From: Leptasterias polaris
Taxonomy: Eukaryota; Echinodermata; Asteroidea; Forcipulatida; Asteriidae
Direction of reading: 5' to 3'
Assembly: GCA_037783415.1 (NCBI GenBank)
Contig: JAZGTN010000026.1
Coordinates: 372,001 to 436,000, forward strand
Length of the DNA: 64,000 nt
Made by a program: the position numbers and the translations under genes. Positions 12,101-27,100 of the stretch are shown here, piece by piece (position 1 is the first letter of the stretch; each line of letters begins with the position of its first letter). Under the pieces are notes generated by a model that saw nothing but the letters and a program-made list of their open reading frames with translations, did not search any database and was not told the origin of the DNA.

Positions 12101-15100
12101 GAGAGTTTTGTGTACATGCTGTCTCCACAAATCTTAGTAGATTGTAATCCCACCATGCATAGTTTGAAATCTTACTTGTCTTCATTATAGCCAAGGTGCT
12201 AGGAGCTCTGAGTCTGAACCTGGACCAGAAGGCTAAGACCTACTCGGACCAATATCTTGGAGCCATCTTCCTCCTAAACAACTACCACTACATCCTGAAA
12301 TCACTGGAAAGGTAAGTCCTTCAAATGATGTACTGAAAATATAGATGTTCACAGATCTGCATACTGCTTGTCATGGTATACAGTTGGTCGTGGTGGGAAA
12401 ACTTCCCTTGAGATGTTTTTGCCAGAAATGCTGTAGCTTTGAGAAAGGAGTAAAACGATCAGTTTTGACCCAGATAGTCCAATACTTGATGTTTAAAAGA
12501 GTGACAAGATATAAAGTTTTTCTCTCCCTTTTTCCTCGTCACTCCAATGACTGAAGTTTATTGTTTCATGTATATGTTGGGTCACATTAGGTGTGGATAC
12601 CGGTCTTTGATATTTACCAAAGTTGTCTCTGTGCTTTAAAGCAGTCTTTTCTCTTTTGAGTTTTTTCTTGGTAGATGCTTTTAGAAGAAGTAAGACAAGT
12701 ATATGGTAGATGCAGTTAGAACAAGTAAGACGGGTATATGGTAGATGCAGTTAGAACAAGTAAGACGGGTATATGGTAGATGCAGTTAGAACAAGTAAGA
12801 CGGGTATATGGTAGATGCAGTTAGAACAAGTAAGACGGGTATATGGTAGATGCTTTTAGAAGAAGTAAGACAAGTATATGGTAGATGCAGTTAGAACAAG
12901 TAAGACGGGTATATGGTAGATGCAGTTAGAACAAGTAAGACGGGTATATGGTAGATGCAGTTAGAACAAGTAAGACGGGTATATGGTAGATGCAGTTAGA
13001 ACAAGTAAGACGGGTATATGGTAGATGCAGTTAGAACAAGTAAGACGGGTATATGGTAGATGCAGTTAGAACAAGTAAGACGGGTATATGGTAGATGCAG
13101 TTAGAACAAGTAAGACGGGTATATGGTAGATGCAGTTAGAACAAGTAAGACGGGTATATGGTAGATGCAGTTAGAACAAGTAAGACGGGTATATGGTAGA
13201 TGCTTTTAGAAGAAGTAAGACAAGTATATGGTAGATGCAGTTAGAACAAGTAAGACGGGTATATGGTAGATGCAGTTAGAACAAGTAAGACGGGTATATG
13301 GTAGATGCAGTTAGAACAAGTAAGACGGGTATATGGTAGATGCTTTTAGAAGAAGTAAGACAAGTATATGGTAGATGCAGTTAGAACAAGTAAGACGGGT
13401 ATATGGTAGATGCAGTTAGAACAAGTAAGACGGGTATATAAGGTAGATGCAGTTAGAACAAGTAAGACGGGTATATGGTAGATGCAGTTAGAACAAGTAA
13501 GACGGGTATATGGTAGATGCTTTTAGAAGAAGTAAGACAAGTATATGGTAGATGCAGTTAGAACAAGTAAGACGGGTATATGGTAGATGCAGTTAGAACA
13601 AGTAAGACGGGTATATGGTAGATGCAGTTAGAACAAGTAAGACGGGTATATGGTAGATGCAGTTAGAACAAGTAAGACGGGTATATGGTAGATGCTTTTA
13701 GAAGAAGTAAGACAAGTATATGGTAGATGCAGTTAGAACAAGTAAGACGGGTATATGGTAGATGCAGTTAGAACAAGTAAGACGGGTATATGGTAGATGC
13801 AGTTAGAACAAGTAAGACGGGTATATGGTAGATGCAGTTAGAACAAGTAAGACGGGTATATGGTAGATGCTTTTAGAAGAAGTAAGACAAGTATATGGTA
13901 GATGCAGTTAGAACAAGTAAGACGGGTATATGGTAGATGCTTTTAGAACAAGTAAGACGGGTATATGGTAGATGCAGTTAGAACAAGTAAGACGGGTATA
14001 TGGTAGATGCAGTTAGAACAAGTAAGACGGGTATATGGTAGATGCAGTTAGAACAAGTAAGACGGGTATATGGTAGATGCAGTTAGAACAAGTAAGACGG
14101 GTATATGGTAGATGCAGTTAGAACAAGTAAGACGGGTATATGGTAGATGCTTTTAGAAGAAGTAAGACAAGTATATGGTAGATGCAGTTAGAACAAGTAA
14201 GACGGGTATATGGTAGATGCTTTTAGAACAAGTAAGACGGGTATATGGTAGATGCAGTTAGAACAAGTAAGACGGGTATATGGTAGATGCAGTTAGAACA
14301 AGTAAGACGGGTATATGGTAGATGCAGTTAGAACAAGTAAGACGGGTATATGGTAGATGCAGTTAGAACAAGTAAGACGGGTATATGGTAGATGCAGTTA
14401 GAACAAGTAAGACGGGTATATGGTAGATGCAGTTAGAAGAAGTAAGACAAGTATATGGTAGATGCAGTTAGAACAAGTAAGACGGGTATATGGTAGATGC
14501 TTTTAGAACAAGTAAGACGGGTATATGGTAGATGCAGTTAGAACAAGTAAGACGGGTATATGGTAGATGCAGTTAGAACAAGTAAGACGGGTATATGGTA
14601 GATGCTTTTAGAACAAGTAAGACGGGTATATGGTAGATGCAGTTAGAAGAAGTAAGACGGGTATATGGTAGATGCAGTTAGAAGAAGTAAGACAAGTATA
14701 TGGTAGATGCAGTTAGAACAAGTAAGACGGGTATATGGTAGATGCTTTTAGAACAAGTAAGACGGGTATATGGTAGATGCAGTTAGAACAAGTAAGACGG
14801 GTATATGGTAGATGCAGTTAGAACAAGTAAGACGGGTATATGGTAGATGCAGTTAGAACAAGTAAGACGGGTATATGGTAGATGCAGTTAGAACAAGTAA
14901 GACGGGTATATGGTAGATGCAGTTAGAACAAGTAAGACGGGTATATGGTAGATGCAGTTAGAACAAGTAAGACGGGTATATGGTAGATGCAGTTAGAACA
15001 AGTAAGACGGGTATATGGTAGATGCAGTTAGAACAAGTAAGACGGGTATATGGTAGATGCAGTTAGAACAAGTAAGACGGGTATATGGTAGATGCAGTTA

Positions 15101-18100
15101 GAACAAGTAAGACGGGTATATGGTAGATGCAGTTAGAACAAGTAAGACGGGTATATGGTAGATGCTTTTAGAAGAAGTAAGACAAGTATATGGTAGATGC
15201 AGTTAGAACAAGTAAGACGGGTATATGGTAGATGCAGTTAGAACAAGTAAGACGGGTATATGGTAGATGCAGTTAGAACAAGTAAGACGGGTATATGGTA
15301 GATGCTTTTAGAAGAAGTAAGACAAGTATATGGTAGATGCAGTTAGAACAAGTAAGACGGGTATATGGTAGATGCAGTTAGAACAAGTAAGACGGGTATA
15401 TAAGGTAGATGCAGTTAGAACAAGTAAGACGGGTATATGGTAGATGCAGTTAGAACAAGTAAGACGGGTATATGGTAGATGCTTTTAGAAGAAGTAAGAC
15501 AAGTATATGGTAGATGCAGTTAGAACAAGTAAGACGGGTATATGGTAGATGCAGTTAGAACAAGTAAGACGGGTATATGGTAGATGCAGTTAGAACAAGT
15601 AAGACGGGTATATGGTAGATGCAGTTAGAACAAGTAAGACGGGTATATGGTAGATGCTTTTAGAAGAAGTAAGACAAGTATATGGTAGATGCAGTTAGAA
15701 CAAGTAAGACGGGTATATGGTAGATGCAGTTAGAACAAGTAAGACGGGTATATGGTAGATGCAGTTAGAACAAGTAAGACGGGTATATGGTAGATGCAGT
15801 TAGAACAAGTAAGACGGGTATATGGTAGATGCTTTTAGAAGAAGTAAGACAAGTATATGGTAGATGCAGTTAGAACAAGTAAGACGGGTATATGGTAGAT
15901 GCTTTTAGAACAAGTAAGACGGGTATATGGTAGATGCAGTTAGAACAAGTAAGACGGGTATATGGTAGATGCAGTTAGAACAAGTAAGACGGGTATATGG
16001 TAGATGCAGTTAGAACAAGTAAGACGGGTATATGGTAGATGCAGTTAGAACAAGTAAGACGGGTATATGGTAGATGCTTTTAGAAGAAGTAAGACAAGTA
16101 TATGGTAGATGCAGTTAGAACAAGTAAGACGGGTATATGGTAGATGCTTTTAGAACAAGTAAGACGGGTATATGGTAGATGCAGTTAGAACAAGTAAGAC
16201 GGGTATATGGTAGATGCAGTTAGAACAAGTAAGACGGGTATATGGTAGATGCAGTTAGAACAAGTAAGACGGGTATATGGTAGATGCAGTTAGAACAAGT
16301 AAGACGGGTATATGGTAGATGCAGTTAGAACAAGTAAGACGGGTATATGGTAGATGCAGTTAGAAGAAGTAAGACAAGTATATGGTAGATGCAGTTAGAA
16401 CAAGTAAGACGGGTATATGGTAGATGCTTTTAGAACAAGTAAGACGGGTATATGGTAGATGCAGTTAGAACAAGTAAGACGGGTATATGGTAGATGCTTT
16501 TAGAACAAGTAAGACGGGTATATGGTAGATGCAGTTAGAACAAGTAAGACGGGTATATGGTAGATGCAGTTAGAAGAAGTAAGACAAGTATATGGTAGAT
16601 GCAGTTAGAACAAGTAAGACGGGTATATGGTAGATGCTTTTAGAACAAGTAAGACGGGTATATGGTAGATGCAGTTAGAACAAGTAAGACGGGTATATGG
16701 TAGATGCAGTTAGAACAAGTAAGACGGGTATATGGTAGATGCAGTTAGAACAAGTAAGACGGGTATATGGTAGATGCAGTTAGAACAAGTAAGACGGGTA
16801 TATGGTAGATGCAGTTAGAACAAGTAAGACGGGTATATGGTAGATGCAGTTAGAACAAGTAAGACGGGTATATGGTAGATGCAGTTAGAACAAGTAAGAC
16901 GGGTATATGGTAGATGCAGTTAGAACAAGTAAGACGGGTATATGGTAGATGCAGTTAGAACAAGTAAGACGGGTATATGGTAGATGCAGTTAGAACAAGT
17001 AAGACGGGTATATGGTAGATGCAGTTAGAACAAGTAAGACGGGTATATGGTAGATGCAGTTAGAACAAGTAAGACGGGTATATGGTAGATGCAGTTAGAA
17101 CAAGTAAGACGGGTATATGGTAGATGCAGTTAGAACAAGTAAGACGGGTATATGGTAGATGCAGTTAGAACAAGTAAGACGGGTATATGGTAGATGCAGT
17201 TAGAACAAGTAAGACGGGTATATGGTAGATGCAGTTAGAACAAGTAAGACGGGTATATGGTAGATGCAGTTAGAACAAGTAAGACGGGTATATGGTAGAT
17301 GCAGTTAGAACAAGTAAGACGGGTATATGGTAGATGCAGTTAGAACAAGTAAGACGGGTATATGGTAGATGCAGTTAGAACAAGTAAGACGGGTATATGG
17401 TAGATGCAGTTAGAACAAGTAAGACGGGTATATGGTAGATGCAGTTAGAACAAGTAAGACGGGTATATGGTAGATGCAGTTTGAACAAGTAAGACGGGTA
17501 TATGGTAGATGCAGTTAGAACAAGTAAGACGGGTATATGGTAGATGCATTAAGAACAAGTAAGACAAGTATATGGTAGATGCAGTTAGAACAAGTAAGAC
17601 GGGTATATGGTAGATGCAGTTAGAACAAGTAAGACGGGTATATGGTAGATGCAGTTAGAACAAGTAAGACGGGTATATGGTAGATGCAGTTAGAACAAGT
17701 AAGACAAGCATATGGTAGATGCATTTAGAAGAAGTAAGACAAGTATATAGTAGATGCATTAAGAACAAGTAAGACAAGTACATGGGAGGGGCGTAGGACC
17801 TACGGTGCAGGAGGGTATGGATGACTTTTTTCTAAGGGTAGGGAGCTGTGACTGACTTCAGTATTTTTTTCTGACATTGCTACAGGTCTGAGTTGATGAA
17901 ACTTGTCACCGTCAGCACCCCGGATATTGAGATCCACTACGCAGACATTATCCGGGAACAGAAGAAAGAATATTCAAAGAGGTAAAGAAGTCTCCTCAAA
18001 TGATTGGGTCAATAGACTTTGCAAGTCTCTCTCGTGTTCGAACATTGGGGACCTGCGATAGTGCACGAGTGTGTTTCCTTCACTCGTTAAAGCAATGTAC

Positions 18101-21100
18101 GTGGAACCAAAGTGGTCCAAAAAATGTTCTGATAATCGTGAGACATGCACGGTCTATACAAGATCAGCATACTGTTCAAAAGTAAAAATCACAAAATGGA
18201 TCTATTACATAACATATTACTTTCAAGGGAATCCTTTTTAAAAGTAGTTTCTACTATCAACAGCTGCTGTGCTTCTTACCAAGTCAGTTTTCATGGTAAT
18301 CAATTTTTGGGGTAATTTCCAATCCATGACCTTAACTTTAAGACACCTGTTCGAAATTGTGAAAGGTTGGCATGGTTGGGAGGTCAAATCCCACCGGAAG
18401 TGCCCGTTTTTTCCTCAAGATTTGGAAAGCAATTGGTATACAATATCATGTAATGTTATCATGGTGCTTTCTCTGCAATTTGTTGTTTGTCTACGAGCAA
18501 GCTCAGTAGACTATTCTGATAGGAGGTACTGGGCCAGACACTCTACAGGGATGTTATTTCTCAGTTTTTACCCGGAAATCCGTTTTTGTTGCCCTCCCAA
18601 AAAATAAATCCGTTTTTTGTTTTGCCCCCCCCCCCCCAATTGTTTTAAATTTTTATTAATTTAATTGTTTTTTTACTTGAGTTCAAATTCATAAAAAAAT
18701 GAAGATAAAACCATATATAATGCCCCAGATTACAGAGTAGGGCTTTTAAAACCAAAGATAAATGTTATTAGTGGGCTTCGTGCTCGCAAGGTTTCGAGCT
18801 TGCTAGCTTTCGTGCTCAGAGTTCAGGTTTTTTTTTCAACAGCCTATCACATCCCTGACACTAGTGGCCAATTTACTGTGAAAATATCTGTAGAAAAGAC
18901 AGAGGCTGGCTACAGACCTCTGGCACAGACCTCTGGCGGGAAAAAAGTTTGTAGTGTTGATCCTAACCCTTCACCAACAAGATTAACAAAACGCTTTTGC
19001 ACTCTCTCTAATAAAGACAAATGACGGGCAGAAGCTCTGACCCCAAAGGGGATAGTAGATGAATTGAAATAATTCATTTTCACGCTGTGCATTTTACTTT
19101 CATTTTCAGTTGGAACAAAGTCTTGTTCCACATCTTGGAAGTAAACAAGCCGATGTCGGCCCAGCGTGTGACTCAAGACGCTAGCAAACTCAAAGACAGG
19201 GAACGTCAGCAAATCAAAGATAAATTCAAGGTAAGAATAGAGCTATTTGTGGCTTTTCACTGTTTATTTTAAGAACCGTAAGAATTTGAGAGCGGAAAGC
19301 TTTTGTGTACAGCAAGTCTTTGATGGTAATTCTATCTGAATTGCCTTCCTACATCATGTCTTCTAATGGCATCAAATTACATCACTGTTTCATTGTGCCG
19401 TAAATACCATGAATTCTTTGTCAAATCTTGAAACAGTATCACTGGAGGGTGTATCGACCTCTTAGACTGACGTCACACACTGCTACCGTCTGATCATGGT
19501 CTGCCATTTTGGGGGTCAAATTGCATGTAAAGACAGGGTACGCTTTTAGCCTTATACAGGACTCTTCCTCTGTGCTGTACACAGGTACAGAGTTTGAGAT
19601 ATGAGGGTCCATTTCTGGTGCAGAACACTTTCAAAGCTTCATGTTTTCAAACCTTACTTGCAAGAAACCACTAATGCTGCCATGGAATGTGAATCCGGTG
19701 AAATTAGTGGTTTCTTGTAGATAAGATTTGAGTTATGAAGCTATGAAAATTTTCGGCCCCAGAAATGGACCCTCATAGCCAGGATGTAACTGTAGTATAA
19801 ATAGGAAAGTGAAAGTCCGCCTGGGCTAGGTGTGCGTCTATCTGTGCATGGGTTGCCTAAAATGTGCACCTCACAGTCACACACAGGGAATCTGAATTCC
19901 AAAATGGCGCAGACAAGATTGATCATGTGATGACGTCAGGTAAATTGGGTGAATTCAGAGTCCTGATTCTGCACTGTGAATGTTCCCTGACTTGCCTAAA
20001 AACAAACCAATTGTTCCACATTCTGATGAACACATTTTAAATACTCCCTGATTATGGAAACTTTGTCCCTATATTGTTGAATGTAATTCGGAAAATCTTC
20101 CTGATTGTTGTTTAAAATCTCCCTGATTGCAAGATGCAAATGTTGGCAACTCTGTTAGTTCATATATTAGATAATTTAAGATTTGCCATTCTGTGTTGCC
20201 ATTGTGATGAAGTTATTTTCTATGTTGTATCAAATCAAGGTACACTTTCACTTTATCACCAGACCAACCTATATGATGAAAGTCTATTTACAATCATTGC
20301 TTGATATTCTTCACATAGACTGCATTCATATTTACATGTCAAAATGTGTTATTCCCTATTGATAAAATTTAAAATAAATAGTTAGGCATTCACACATGTT
20401 CAGGGTTTATTGCAAATAATTTGTATGTATCAGTGAACTGCTACACTATAACCCTAACCATGCCCTACACAACATGATCCAACAGTTTTAAAACTGTGTT
20501 GTACCATGTTGCACAGGGAATTCTGTGGTTTACTCTCCTCTGTGTGTGAGTGTTGTTGCATAGGGAATTGAACCATAGTGTATAACAGGGTATCTGTGTT
20601 GCATACTGTTGCATAGGGAATTAGGCTGGGTGTTAACTGTGTTGAACCTTGGTGGATAAGGCATTAAATATCAATGTTGTGTCTTGAAGATTGTGTGGGG
20701 TCACTGGGTCAGTACATAAGTTAACCCCCAAAACAATGCTCATTACATAGCAGAGAAGCACAAAGTAAACTAATTTGAGTCAAAAACACCAGCCAGCATT
20801 CCCATCCTCTGTTCTATATTGTTGAACAGGGCATGATACCCCAAAACCACAGTCCAATTGACTGAATACCCTTCCATTCCTCACACAACGGTATGCACAT
20901 ATGGATCTTGTTGCTTAGGGCAAGCCACTCACATTGAATAGTGTTGTATGGTGTTGGACGGGGCATATAACACCACGTGGTATGGGGAAAGGTTAGGGTT
21001 AATTCAGTGTAAAGATCTGTGGACGGCAATGGCTATTAAGAGGTTGAAGGTTGGATCAAACCCTTGGCTGCCCTGTCGCGATGCTGGAGTCTTTTTTAAT

Positions 21101-24100
21101 TGACCCCTCGCAAAGGCCGCCATCGCTGAGGTCACACAATTGGCATGCGTCACACACAACTCTGAGCCAATGATAGGTCTTTAATGACCTCAGTGAGAGC
21201 GCTGTTTGAGATTGTGACGTCGTCATATGCGAGGGGTCTGTAGTGAGGACATGTAACCATAATTGCCTTGCCCTTCAGATGGCTGCATAAGCAGTAGGTC
21301 TAGTGTTCATCTCCCTGTGTGCTGTACACAGACACAGAGTCCTGGGCGGGAAGGGTTTTGACAGGGCGGAAAGTCACAAATGGCTCTAATTCATATCTTA
21401 CCTTTATGATGCTACCAATTTCACCTCATGGACATTCCCCTATGACCAAATACATTTTACGGCACTGGGTTTGGATGTCAAATATTTTTCTTTTGTGAAA
21501 TAATCCATTAAAAAAAAAATCAGCAAGTTTTAAACACCATTCTTCAGTAAGCTGATTTTGCGTGTGTTTGCACAAGCGTTGATATTGCGTGTGTTTGCAC
21601 AAGCGTTGATATTGCGTGTGTTTGCACAAGCGTTGATTTTGCGTGTGTTTGCACAAGCGTTGATATTGCGCACTGCAGCACAAACCATGATTTGCGTGTG
21701 TTTGCACAAGCGTTGATATTGCGTGTGTTTGCGCAAGCGTTGATATTGCGTGTGTTTGCACAAGCGTTGATTTTGCGTGTGTTTGCACAAGCGTTGATAT
21801 TGCGCACTGCAGCACAAACCACGATTTGCCATTATGTAGTCTTATTCCATGAACGTTGTGTGCCAGATTTTGTCATAAAAATGAGTCTACAAATTATATT
21901 TTGACGTCCAAAACTGAGAGCCCTGAAATGTATTAGCCAGCCATGGAATGTTCAAAAGGTAAAATCAGCATCTATTAAGAATGAAGATCTAGATTATAGA
22001 TGGAACATAATTTCCCACCCTGATAACGACAGGCCTGGAATTTCATCTTTGAAAGGGCAAGGTCATTTTAAATTTGCAAAGGGCACTTCAAGTGGAAAAC
22101 CTTGAAGTCTATGGGAAATTTTTGAAGGGGCACTAAGGCCAAGACCAGGGGCAACAGAGGACATGGCCTCTGTGTTATTCCGGGTCTGAAATGATGCCTG
22201 ATATCCAATATGTCACTGTAGTAATTTAGCAAGAGTGAAAAGTCCTGCGGGGCTATGCTGTGCAAGTATTAGAAACCAGAACACCCTTTTGGTCAACAGC
22301 AAGAACCTTTGTGGACAGGTTTCCTCAAGCCTTCGAGCTACAGAGTTTAAGTTTGCCCGTTAGGCATGCTTGGTTTCATTATACAAGAAATAAATATAAT
22401 AATCAAAAACTCCACTTAACCAGGAGTCAACGGGAAAGCTGAAGGACAGAAAGGAGCGGCAGCAAATCAAGGACAGATTTAAGGTCAGAGGTCATGTCAC
22501 AGGTCACATCTCATGTCACCATCCTTAGGCCACCATTCATGAAAATAAAAGCGCACAAAGCTTATCGGTTGATGCATCTTCATAAGCCCCTGATCCTCTG
22601 CACGTTTGATGTGAACCAACACATCACAAAAATGCTCCTTCATCCAATAGCAAAAGAATGCATCTCTGAAGGGTTTCATACTGTATGGGTTTAAAAAAGC
22701 AGCTTAAAAGTCATAATGGGCGACTGTTCTAATTGGATCAGTTTAGTAAACCAGCAGGCATGCATGGACCAGTCTGTTGGACCGCTAGAGTGTTCCATTG
22801 GAACATTAGAAATGCCAGCATATAAGTTCTTTTCAAACAGGAATGTTCCCATAGCACAGCACATTGCGCGGTCCAGCAGAACGCTCTGGCGGTCCACTGG
22901 ATGGAAGGTGTATGCCTACGGGAATGTTCATTCGCTCCTAGAATGTGCCTGACTTTTGAGACACACTCTAAATATCATGTGTGTTTTCCTCCATTTTTAG
23001 AGAATCTGAATTTCAAAACGCCCACCTCAGAGATGTGTAGTTTTTGTCCAAGCAAGTGATTTGAACAAAACTCTTCTGGTTTTCATGGTAGCCCCGCCCT
23101 TTTCCAGCCATCCACATCATTGGATTGTTTACATCAAGCATTGTTGACCTCATTTATTGAATGATACGTTAATCCATTATACTAACCAGCACTTCTTCAA
23201 GATGCAGTGCACGAGTCATTATCATTTTGCAAAACAAAATAAAAAACAAAATGAATATTTTGTTTGAATCATTTGTAGAATAGACCAATTCATTAAGCCC
23301 AGCCTGGTCTTGATCTGGTCAAACCCAGCTTGACTGCACGCCAAATAGTCTGCCATAAGAATGCCAGCCTTGTTCCCATGTGTCGTATCGATCATTCTTG
23401 TCGCTAACCCCCGGAAGAGAGACACTGACAAACAAAATTGATTGGACTCCGGAAGTGACTGCTTAGGTTGCTTAGCATTAATGTGACTGCTTAGGTTGCT
23501 TAGCATTAATGTGACTGCTTAGGTTGCTTAGCATTAATGTGTGTCAAAAATGCATGTGTCAAAAATGCACGTGTGTCAAAAATGCACGTATTTTGACACT
23601 TTTCTACTCTTTAAACGGTAGTCATGTTAAAACTACATGCAGTTAAACGTTAAAAGACCATAGACGGATTTATTTATTTATTATATATATATATTTTTTT
23701 TGGGGGGGTCCATCCCAAGTTGCTCTATGACTTGATACCTCTTTGGTCTGCTACCTTGCTTAACGGCAGGGTATACTTGTGGTAATTATCCTCACTTGGT
23801 GTATCCCAAAATATGCACAAAATAACAAACCTGTGAAAACTTGGGCTAAATTGGGCAACAAAGTTGCAAGAAAATAATGAAATAAAATAAAACACCCTTG
23901 TTGCATAGAATTGTGTATTGCCAGATGTCTAAGAAAGGCTTCATGCCTAAAGCCTTTTTCAGATTCAAATTTTTGTGTGAAAAATTACTTCTATCTCTAA
24001 AACTTTATTACTTTCAAAAGGGGTTGTTTCTAACAATGTCTTACGGTATCAACAGCTCTCCAGTGCTCTTTACCAAATAAGTTTTTATGGTTATTAACTT

Positions 24101-27100
24101 GTGGAGTAATTACCAAAAGTACACCCAGCTTTAAAGCTTGCAGGTAGAGATTGTCAACCAGGTCAAATGAGACTACCATTTGCACTTTCAAATTTGGCAA
24201 TTCCAGGGGTTATGATGGAGGAAAACGACCAGGGGACAACAAAAATGTGTGACAATCTTGATACATCCATGGGAATGAGGTTGTGAGAATGCGAATGAAC
24301 GTTGCATGTAGGTCCCCAATGCAGAAGTTCACGTGTCCCTACTCATGCGTGCAAGGGTGGGTGGCGCTCAACGGATCAGCCGCAATGCTTCTCTGATTAT
24401 TAGTTAGTGGTAAAAATTAAATACATTTATGCATTGAAATTGTAATGGTTTTACTGAAGGTAAGTGGTTTTATATTGCATTAAATATTCATTAAGTTACA
24501 AGGCTAGGAGGATTTATTATTTAGTCGGTATGATTGATTTTGTTGTTATTGCTGCGCTGCATTTTTAATAGCTTGAGATAATGTCAAGTATGTTTTTTTT
24601 GCCAAAGCTGTATTTAGTTGCCAAATTGAAAAGACAGACCTCTTTTATAAGAACATTTTCTTTTATGTAGATTTAATAGCTCATTGCTGACCTGCATCTG
24701 TTCTCTTAACCAGGGACAAATGACCTAGACTGCTAACTGGGAATTCTGTGCTTACAGCTCATAGAATCCTGGGCCCAATTTCATAGAGCTGCTTAAGCAG
24801 AAAATATTGCTTAAGAATTGTCTGCTAAGCAGAAATGAGCAGGATACCAGTCACAAAAAGTACACGTGGCATGGTAGTTTGGCTGGGAACCTTATTCTGG
24901 TAAGCAAAATTTGTGTTGTGCTTAAGCTACTTTTTGTGCTTAAGCAGCTCTATGAAATTAGGCCCTGTACTTTACTGAGTGCCGTAAGCACAGAAGCCGG
25001 TGGTAAGCAGCACCATAGAATTGGGCTGAGATCATAAATGTGTCATTTAAATATATCTTGTGTTTCATTTAACTGACCCATGAACTTTGACATGGGTCAC
25101 AATGGGGTTGCGACTGCAATATTACAATGTGTATGCTGATGGACACAAACTTCAGAAATGACAATTGATTTGAAATGGAATTGACTGGTAACATCGGGAT
25201 TCAAACCATTGGTTGTGATAATAATATTTTATTTATGTTTATTTCACAAGTTACATAATGTTCAGATGCACATTATAAAAGTAATACAGATATTAACAAT
25301 GATTTGACAATATTGACCAATTAAAATTATTGTAAAATTTTGACCAATCAGTGAAAATAAGCTATATAATACAGGTTAAATAATTTCTAAAAAGATCCAA
25401 AGTTACACCAGACGAAGACTACATACATTTCTAAAAAGCCTTTCAAAACTAATTGGTAATGGGGAGACCGCCAACATAAGGGCTAGATACTTTAGTTGGT
25501 AGAGCGCCAGCACGTTAATCCGGAGGTCGCAGGTTCATATCCCGCTATAGAAATTTTGTCTTTGTTCAACTCAAAATTAATCTAAATTATTGGGTCGTCA
25601 GCTAATATTTGAAGCTGTCAGTGTTATTGGCATTCCCACCTGCATGTGTCTAGGAGCAATGCACTAAACTGCAAGGTCTCCCAAAGTCCTTGTAGTTTGA
25701 CTGAGTGGATGACTAAGAAAAGAAATGTTATTATGCGGAGAAAGACCTTTGAGTTAAAAGATTACACAAATATGAAGGAGCTTGCCCATTTACAACTTGT
25801 AAAAAGTTAACTTGACAGGAAGCCAATGTAAATCAATTGTATATTACCCTAATTATTTACACCCCCATCCCCAAATTTGCATCAGGTACATGTATATGCA
25901 CCTGAGACTTTCCTTCACTGCACTGCTGTTAAATGCCATAATCTGCATGTAAGACACACATTAAAAAGTTGGTCGGTGTGTACTGTTTATTTTTTTTTAT
26001 CAAGTCGACCTATTTCCTGAGTGCGGAAATTCTGTGTGGGCTAATTATGCATTACTTGGTGTTTCATTTGATGGTGATAATATGGAGATCCTTACTGTAT
26101 TATTCGTCAGACTTTATTCTTCTTCTGTGACCATAACCCACACACCCACACACAAGTACAAGTTATTTGTTAAATGGTGTGTTGTTTCCATAAAACACAT
26201 TCCCTCAGATCCCATTCTGTTCCCTTTGAATTCCTCCGACGCCCCGCAGTTATCTTTCATCTGCGTGTCATTTGGACACGGCTCACGGCGTCGGTGTCCA
26301 ATTTCCTGGTATCCCGCAGGGCCCGGGGACTGGCCGACATTGGAATAATACAAACAGTGCCACTCGCTCCTGGGTGAAATGACAACGTTTGACCACGTTG
26401 ATTGTAACGCACCATCGCTCGCAGCTGTGTGAGCCGTGCTTCCCCCGTCAGCTTCCCCCGTATAGTCCTCGTTCCTGGTCAAGGTAGATTGCAAACTGCA
26501 CTCTGTGGTGTATTAAAGAAAGCCGATAGTTTTGATAATCATCAGAAATGTAAACTGACATTTTTATTGTGTTCCTCCCCCGGAGAAGAATTCTTATTGA
26601 ATCATCTTACGGATGCTGGCTTTTGAGGCAGTGTTACATTAGAGACTGTTATTATGTGTCAGGCCTCGCAATTAACCCACAAAGCCCAATGGAATTGCTC
26701 CCTTGTTCCCCCTTGCTGTGCAGCGCTCTTTGTAAAGTTCCCCTAGCTAAAAGGAAATAGCTGTTGCAAACTGATTATCAACCAAAACGAACTGCGGGAT
26801 GAATGCAAAAGTGGTAATGACCTCATGTCTTCGACCCTAGGAGAGCCTTTCTGGGAAAACTGAATACAACACGACATACATACAAGGTGCTAGTATTTTG
26901 AAGGCCTGGAATTTCATCTCTGAGAGGGCAAGGCCATTTTCATTTTGCAGAGGGCACTTCCATTGGAAAATCTATGGGGACATGTTGAAGGGTTACCAAG
27001 GCCATGACCAGGGCAACAGGGGTCATTACCTCTGTGGCCTTCCTGTTGGTCCAGGCTTGATATCATTGTAACAGAAACAGTTGGGAGGAAAAGATGCCTG

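Noticed and set aside
7748..17784. CRISPR-like arrays
   Set aside because: The units are contiguous with no unique spacers, and the setting is an animal gene; these are satellites.
21426..21832. Four overlapping repeat-rich ORFs
   Set aside because: All are readings of a 27-bp minisatellite, which is also a multiple of 3.
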